A stretch of 10,070 nucleotides of DNA, taken from Anaerolineae bacterium. GTDB taxonomy: Bacteria; Chloroflexota; Anaerolineae; J102. The DNA is taken from NCBI GenBank assembly GCA_026985975.1, contig JALSPL010000343.1:1-10070 (forward strand). Reading direction: 5' to 3'. How positions within the stretch are numbered: the first letter of the stretch is position 1; every line of letters begins with the position of its first letter. The translations under genes were made by a program, and so were the position numbers. A model generated the notes under the pieces. That model had not been told where the DNA came from and did no database searches. It was given only the letters and a program-made list of their open reading frames with translations. This document shows positions 6,273 to 10,070 of this stretch, one piece after another.

Positions 6273-7541
6273 ATGCCCTTCTATCCACTCAACGAAAACA
6301 ACATCCTGGACTATCTGCAGCAGCGCCCGGCGCTGAAGGACTTTTTCCCTGCTGATGCGCCCGTCGCCATTCGCGAGGTGGGCGACGGCAACCTGAACTT
6401 CGTGTACATCATCGAGAATCAGGATGATCCAGAGAATGCCATGGTCATCAAACAGGCCCTGCCCTATCTGCGGGTGCTGGGAGAATCGTGGCCGCTGACT
6501 CAGGAACGGGCCCGCTACGAGGCCCAGGCCCTGCAAGAGCACAACAAATACGCGCCGGGCCTGGCTCCTGAGCTCTATGATTTCGATGATGAGATGTCCA
6601 CCATCGCCATGGAGTATCTGGGCAAGCACGCGATCATGCGCAAGCCCATGGTGGCCCGGGAGAAATTCCCCAGGTTTGCGGAGCATATCTCATCCTTCCT
6701 GGCCCGCACCCTCTACTTCACCTCCGATTATTATCTGAGCGGGCCGGAAAAGAAGCTATTGCAGGCCAAATTTGTCAACGAAGAGTTGCGCAAGTTGCAA
6801 GAAGATTTCGTCTACACCAATCCCTACAAGGAATCGGAAGAGAACAACTGGAATCCACTGGTGGACGATGAGGTGCAGGCGGTTCGTGCAGATACGGCGC
6901 TAAAGCTGGAGATCGCGGCCATGAAGAACAGCTACATGAATCACGCCGAGGCCCTCATCCACGCGGACCTGCACACAGGCTCCATCATGCTCAACCAGGA
7001 AGACACCCGGGTCATCGATCCCGAATTCGCATTCTTCGGGCCCATGGGCTACGACATCGGCGCGGTGTTGCAAAATCTGGTGCTGAATTATCTCTCCCAT
7101 TACGGCCACACGCCCGATCCCGAGGCCCGGGCCGATTATCAGGCCTGGGTGCTGGAAACCATCCGCGAGATTTGGAACCAGTTTGCCGCCAAATTCGATG
7201 CGCTATGGGCCGAAAACGCCCGCCCGGACAGCGAACTGATGCCCCTGGGTTATTGGGATTATCCCGACGGCCAGGAGGCCTTTGCCGCGTACCGCCAGCG
7301 CACCATCCAGCATATCCTGGAAGAGACCGCGGGCCACGGCGGCGTCAAATTCCTGCGCCGCATGATGGGCGTGGTCAGCGTCTGGGACATCTCCAGCATC
7401 GAAGACCCGGCCAAACGGGCGGTGGCGGAACGAGCCGCCATTCACATCGGCAAACGCTGGTTGATGGAACGCAAAGCCATCTCCTCCATCGACGATCTCA
7501 TCGGCATTGTGCAGGAAGAGACCAAAGACATCGTTGTGTGA
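6273..7541 (+). CDS. mtnK: MtnK-type S-methyl-5-thioribose kinase
   Basis: This 422-residue kinase is of the APH-like fold, close to the family's usual 395-430. It is expected to phosphorylate 5-methylthioribose (and often 5-deoxyribose) at C1 with ATP in the cytoplasm. The N-lobe shows the glycine loop EVGDGNLNFVYII (35-47), the nucleotide-binding Lys60 in VIK, and the MtnK-specific segment QALPYLRVLGESWPLT (61-76). The C-lobe has the catalytic loop HADLHTGSI (230-238) with Asp232 and the metal-binding DPEFAF (249-254). The ATG at 6273 has AAGGAGG 5 nt upstream (6261-6267); an in-frame upstream extension to 6237 overlaps the end of the isomerase gene and adds nothing conserved. Pairing with MtnA and a private sugar importer points to use of an external 5-modified ribose, not only recycling of internal methylthioadenosine. 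Confidence 0.92.
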   Translation: MPFYPLNENNILDYLQQRPALKDFFPADAPVAIREVGDGNLNFVYIIENQDDPENAMVIKQALPYLRVLGESWPLTQERARYEAQALQEHNKYAPGLAPELYDFDDEMSTIAMEYLGKHAIMRKPMVAREKFPRFAEHISSFLARTLYFTSDYYLSGPEKKLLQAKFVNEELRKLQEDFVYTNPYKESEENNWNPLVDDEVQAVRADTALKLEIAAMKNSYMNHAEALIHADLHTGSIMLNQEDTRVIDPEFAFFGPMGYDIGAVLQNLVLNYLSHYGHTPDPEARADYQAWVLETIREIWNQFAAKFDALWAENARPDSELMPLGYWDYPDGQEAFAAYRQRTIQHILEETAGHGGVKFLRRMMGVVSVWDISSIEDPAKRAVAERAAIHIGKRWLMERKAISSIDDLIGIVQEETKDIVV

Positions 7542-7578
7542 CGCGTCCGCCATCTTTCTCACTCCCAACAATCATCCC

Positions 7579-8733
7579 ATGGCCCTCACCATCATCGGCC
7601 CCAACGATCCGGCGCTGGATGCGCTGGATGCAGCCCTGGCCGCCCGACCTGACCTCGACGCCCGTCTGCACATCATCCCCTGGCCCGACTATCGCGACAC
7701 GCTGATGACGGGCCTGGCCGCGGACGAAAGCCCCTGGCAAGCCGCATTCATTCCCGGCCACATCTGGCTGCCCGAACTGGCGGAAAAGGGGTTACTGGCT
7801 CCCCTGGGACCGATGATGGCGGAGGCCTCGGAATCGGCGCGGGCCCAATACGCCGCCGGGGACGTCATTCCCGCCGTGGCTGCTGAATGCCGCTACGCGG
7901 ATGCCGATTATCTGCTGCCCCTGTTCAGCGATGGACACATCTTGTTCTATCTCGAAAAATATTTTGATTTCTCAGATCGCGGCCATCCACCTGTCATTTC
8001 TACAAGAGAAATCGCTGCATTGGCGTCCAGGGCGCACCGTCCGCCCCATCATTTTGGCCTGGCCCTGAAGGCTGACGTCAGCGAGATCTTCACCGACTGG
8101 CTGCCCTATCTGTGGGAAGCGGGCGGCCGCATCTTCGACGACGCCGGGCGGCCCGATATCGCCAATCCCGTCAACATTGCCGCGCTGGAGGCCTACTGTT
8201 CGCTACGCGCCCATTGCCCGCCCGAAACCCATCGCTACGGCAACGCCGAAATCGCCGAAGCCATCCGCAACGGCTCCGCAGCTCTGGTCGCCACCTGGGG
8301 CGGGCAGGCCGCGCCTATTTTTCTGGATGGCGCTCCTCCTCACCACTATCACGCCGCTGTATTTCCCGCGCCCTGGAATGCAACCTGGGGCGCGGGCATT
8401 CCCGCCAACCAGGCCCGCGCCTCCCAACAACAGACCATCGATGCGTTGATGCGAGTTATGGGGCCGGAGACCGACCGGGCCGTCATCCGCACTGCGGGCA
8501 GTCCGGTGCGGGAGAGCAGCTACACGCCCGAAGCCCTGGCCCGCTATCCCTGGTTGGCCGCACAACGGGCCATGCTGGCGCGGGCGCGGCCGCTGCCAGC
8601 AGATCCGCGGCTGGGGCTCTTTTTGGGCGACTTGTACGAATTTGTACATCGGGCGTTCACGGGCGAGATGACGCCCGCCGCCGCCTTGCAGACGGTGCAG
8701 AAACGGGCGCAGGCAGCGCTGGCTGAAATATAA
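7579..8733 (+). CDS. Family 1 extracellular solute-binding-protein homologue lacking a signal peptide
   Basis: This 384-residue protein resembles family 1 (SBP_bac_1) binding proteins. After an opening strand (LTIIGPND) come FIPGHIWLPELAEKGLLAPL (56-75), LLPLFSDGHILFYLEKYF (113-130), WLPYLWEAGGRIFD (174-187) and a Gly-rich ATWGGQAAPIF region (238-248), all in the order expected. Unlike exported family members it starts directly with the fold. No hydrophobic signal or lipobox precedes ATG 7579, and only 37 nt separate it from mtnK, too little to hide one. An in-frame TTG at 7507 would add 24 residues, but they are polar and overlap mtnK. There is no clear Shine-Dalgarno at the ATG. No MalF/MalG-type permease is nearby. 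It may be a cytoplasmic ligand sensor or scaffold for the pathway, or a decayed transporter part. Function is unknown; membership of the fold is seen, the rest is inference. Confidence 0.75.
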   Translation: MALTIIGPNDPALDALDAALAARPDLDARLHIIPWPDYRDTLMTGLAADESPWQAAFIPGHIWLPELAEKGLLAPLGPMMAEASESARAQYAAGDVIPAVAAECRYADADYLLPLFSDGHILFYLEKYFDFSDRGHPPVISTREIAALASRAHRPPHHFGLALKADVSEIFTDWLPYLWEAGGRIFDDAGRPDIANPVNIAALEAYCSLRAHCPPETHRYGNAEIAEAIRNGSAALVATWGGQAAPIFLDGAPPHHYHAAVFPAPWNATWGAGIPANQARASQQQTIDALMRVMGPETDRAVIRTAGSPVRESSYTPEALARYPWLAAQRAMLARARPLPADPRLGLFLGDLYEFVHRAFTGEMTPAAALQTVQKRAQAALAEI

Positions 8734-8761
8734 TCCGCCACCGGGCGAATGGAACGCAAGG

Positions 8762-8777
8762 CAGGGGACATATCTGG
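8762..8777 (+). repeat. Imperfect direct repeat, left copy
   Basis: CAGGGGA followed directly by CATATCTGG. The same two blocks recur at 8917-8934 with two extra bases (GC) between them. The two copies bracket the gene-free segment that carries the CGCAAAGA motif. Confidence 0.5.
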
Positions 8778-8798
8778 ATCGCCTGAAAAAAACTTTAT

Positions 8799-8826
8799 CT
8801 CACGCAAAGACGCCGAGGCGCAAAGA
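8799..8826 (+). repeat. CGCAAAGA intergenic repeat motif
   Basis: CGCAAAGA occurs at 8803-8810 and again at 8819-8826, 16 nt apart, separated by CGCCGAGG, and is preceded by CTCA. CGCC/GGCG (8811-8814, 8817-8820) can pair across GA. From memory, very similar CACGCAAAGACGC...GCAAAG sequences occur between genes in many unrelated bacterial genomes and are often mistranslated as SRKDAxAQR small proteins. A 74-codon reading frame across this region (8749-8973) contains exactly that phrase and is probably not a gene. The origin of the motif is not known to me. Confidence 0.6.
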
Positions 8827-8916
8827 GAAATGTCAAGGTTTCGCCAAGAAAATCTGGCTGAAACCCTGCCATTCTTGCTGTTTTTCCGAACGTCATTGCT
8901 GACTCAGGCCTTTTTT

Positions 8917-8934
8917 CAGGGGAGCCATATCTGG
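8917..8934 (+). repeat. Imperfect direct repeat, right copy
   Basis: CAGGGGA, then GC, then CATATCTGG: the second copy of the repeat at 8762-8777. It overlaps TTTTTTCAGG (8911-8920), which is the exact inverse of CCTGAAAAAA at 8782-8791. The whole 8734-8988 interval otherwise holds no convincing gene, RNA or promoter. Confidence 0.5.
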
Positions 8935-8988
8935 CCAGCGGGGATGAAAATGAATGAGGCGCACCACAGCTAAAAGACATCGGGAAAA

Positions 8989-9023
8989 AGAAAGACCTCG
9001 CCGGATCTCGACGAGGTCTTTCT
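8989..9023 (-). terminator. Rho-independent terminator of the surface-protein gene
   Basis: AGAAAGACCTCG (8989-9000) and CGAGGTCTTTCT (9012-9023) form a perfect 12-bp stem with an 11-nt loop. In the minus direction the stem runs into TTTTT (read from 8988 down to 8984), giving a proper U tract 29 nt after the stop codon of the minus-strand gene. In the plus direction the run after the stem is GTAAAC, so it would end the convergent operon only weakly. Confidence 0.85.
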
Positions 9024-9051
9024 GTAAACGGGAAGGGGGAAGGGGGAGCGA

Positions 9052-10070
9052 TTAGGAGTGCATGACCCGGCGGCGTCGCCACAAGAAGCCGCCCAGGCCC
9101 GCAATGCCCATCAGCAGCAAGCCCATAGCCCAACTGAGAGACGCCGCCGTCGCATGAACGTCGCCCAGGATGACGGCATTGGGGCCTTGCGTGTTGTCGT
9201 ACTGTTCCTGAGTCAGGAAGCCAAAGTCGACGGTCATGTAGGCGCTGTCGTCATCATATCCCGTCGGGTCGCCGCTGTCGCCAGTGTCGGCTTGTCCATT
9301 GACCGTGGCGGCGAAGGGCTGGCTGACCACATAACTTCCCGCGGGCACGCCGTCGTCGCCATCCGCAGCGTCCTGGTCGCCGGTGACATCGGGATTGTGA
9401 GCGCCGCCAGCGCTGCTGTAAGCATATCCGGCCGCAGTCACGTCCGAATTGACGACGGCCACGCAGTAGTTGCTGCTTGCATCGCCAGTCACACTGGGGG
9501 TGACGCTCAGGAATTGATAGATGCCGCCGCCCGAGGTCGTGGTCGTTGCCACTGGCGAACCGTCATCGCCCTCCGGCTCGCAGACGCCGTCGCCATCCGC
9601 ATCCCGGTACAACGCCACCGTGATGCCGTCGATGCCGGCTTCGCCGCTATCGTACTGGCTGTTGCCATCGGCGTCGTTCCACACAAAGTTGCCAACGGCC
9701 ACCTTGGGGCTGGTGAAGCCGAAGTCACGACTCTCGTCCACCTGGTTGTCGGGGAAGTTGTTGGGACCCGCAGAGGGCGCTACATCACCGTTGCCGTCCT
9801 CGTTCACAGGCAGCGTCGTTACGTCGGTGATGGTGAAGTCCTCACCGTTCACCGGGCTGCCCACGCCGCCCGTGGCCGCACCGTCCGAATCCTGATTATC
9901 GTTGCCGCCGCTATTGGGCGTGACAGCCTGCAGGCCCGATGGCCCCGTGGGTATCTCCGCCCGATAGGTGGCGGGCGTGAGACCGCAGAAATCGTAACGT
10001 CCGTTGGCGTCGGTGGTGACAGTGTAAATCTGGTCGTCGTTCTGCGCTGTGGCGTCGCTGGCGCTGGTGT
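9052..10070 (-). CDS. SdrD/CNA-B-like cell-surface protein, C-terminal part (gene runs off the window)
   Basis: The frame is open from the right edge to TAA at 9052, giving 338 residues of a larger protein whose start is outside the window. Two SdrD_B-type (CNA-B-like) beta-sandwich repeats are visible. The first is partial, with DANGRYDFCGLTPATYRAEI and a closing NDNQDSDG. The second is complete, running from VGNFVWNDADGNSQYDSGE through GITVALYRDADGDGVCE and GGIYQFLSV. The sequence is very rich in Asp and Gly and has EF-hand-like DADGDG loops, so calcium binding is plausible. The protein ends with a hydrophobic segment (SWAMGLLLMGIAGLGGFLW) followed by RRRR and a short tail, anchoring it outside-in; there is no LPXTG motif. 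It is convergent to the sugar operon and probably unrelated to it. Such proteins serve as adhesins or surface-layer parts. Confidence 0.85.
   Translation of the reverse strand, partial: TSASDATAQNDDQIYTVTTDANGRYDFCGLTPATYRAEIPTGPSGLQAVTPNSGGNDNQDSDGAATGGVGSPVNGEDFTITDVTTLPVNEDGNGDVAPSAGPNNFPDNQVDESRDFGFTSPKVAVGNFVWNDADGNSQYDSGEAGIDGITVALYRDADGDGVCEPEGDDGSPVATTTTSGGGIYQFLSVTPSVTGDASSNYCVAVVNSDVTAAGYAYSSAGGAHNPDVTGDQDAADGDDGVPAGSYVVSQPFAATVNGQADTGDSGDPTGYDDDSAYMTVDFGFLTQEQYDNTQGPNAVILGDVHATAASLSWAMGLLLMGIAGLGGFLWRRRRVMHS

Noticed and set aside
7507..7578. TTG-initiated extension of the signal-less binding-protein homologue
   Set aside because: The added 24 residues overlap mtnK, are polar and give no signal peptide.
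8749..8973. 74-codon plus-strand reading frame
   Set aside because: It is built on the CGCAAAGA repeat motif (SRKDAEAQR), has no ribosome-binding site and no recognisable family.
9030..9046. G-rich tract as a possible G-quadruplex
   Set aside because: Only three runs of three or more G (GGG, GGGGG, GGGGG) are present, so a standard three-tetrad quadruplex is not supported.
1..10070. CRISPR arrays, transposase genes, phage or defence genes
   Set aside because: No regularly spaced repeats and no recognisable transposase, integrase, Cas or restriction proteins were seen in any frame.

Overview
The window (about 60% G+C by eye) reads as a bacterial chromosome segment. The regulator, transporter, enzyme and tRNA genes do not fix a phylum. 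The lipoprotein-type binding protein with an Ala/Pro/Glu linker, the orphan family 1 binding-protein homologue, the SdrD/CNA-B-type surface protein and the CGCAAAGAC intergenic motif together would fit a Chloroflexota (Anaerolineae/Caldilineae-like) genome. That assignment is inference.

Layout. At the left edge is a minus-strand tRNA-Asp(GTC) with a near-consensus promoter (102-130). Pointing away from it is an RpiR/MurR-type regulator (335-1216) with its own extended -10 promoter (252-280) and a dyad, TGTAGT-N6-ACTACA, in its leader. The regulator is followed on the same strand by a compact cluster: lipoprotein sugar-binding protein (1330-2463), double-NBD sugar ABC ATPase (2579-4093), RbsC-type permease (4097-5092), MtnA-type 5-methylthioribose-1-phosphate isomerase (5123-6244), MtnK-type 5-methylthioribose kinase (6273-7541), and a family 1 solute-binding-protein homologue with no signal peptide (7579-8733). 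A gene-free stretch (8734-8988) carries a short repeat motif between imperfect direct repeats. A strong hairpin terminator (8989-9023) and the 3' end of a minus-strand SdrD/CNA-B-like surface protein gene (9052 to beyond the window) close the window.

How the genes work together. The importer is of the ribose/galactose class, and it sits directly with a kinase and an aldose-1-phosphate/ketose-1-phosphate isomerase. The simplest reading is uptake of a 5-modified ribose (5-methylthioribose, 5-deoxyribose or a relative), phosphorylation at C1 by MtnK and isomerisation to the ribulose-1-phosphate by MtnA, under an RpiR regulator that senses a sugar phosphate through its SIS domain. No aldolase (Ald2/DrdA-like) or MtnB/C/D/E gene is present here, so the later steps must lie elsewhere. 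The most unusual gene is the binding-protein-like product after the kinase, which has nothing that would export it.
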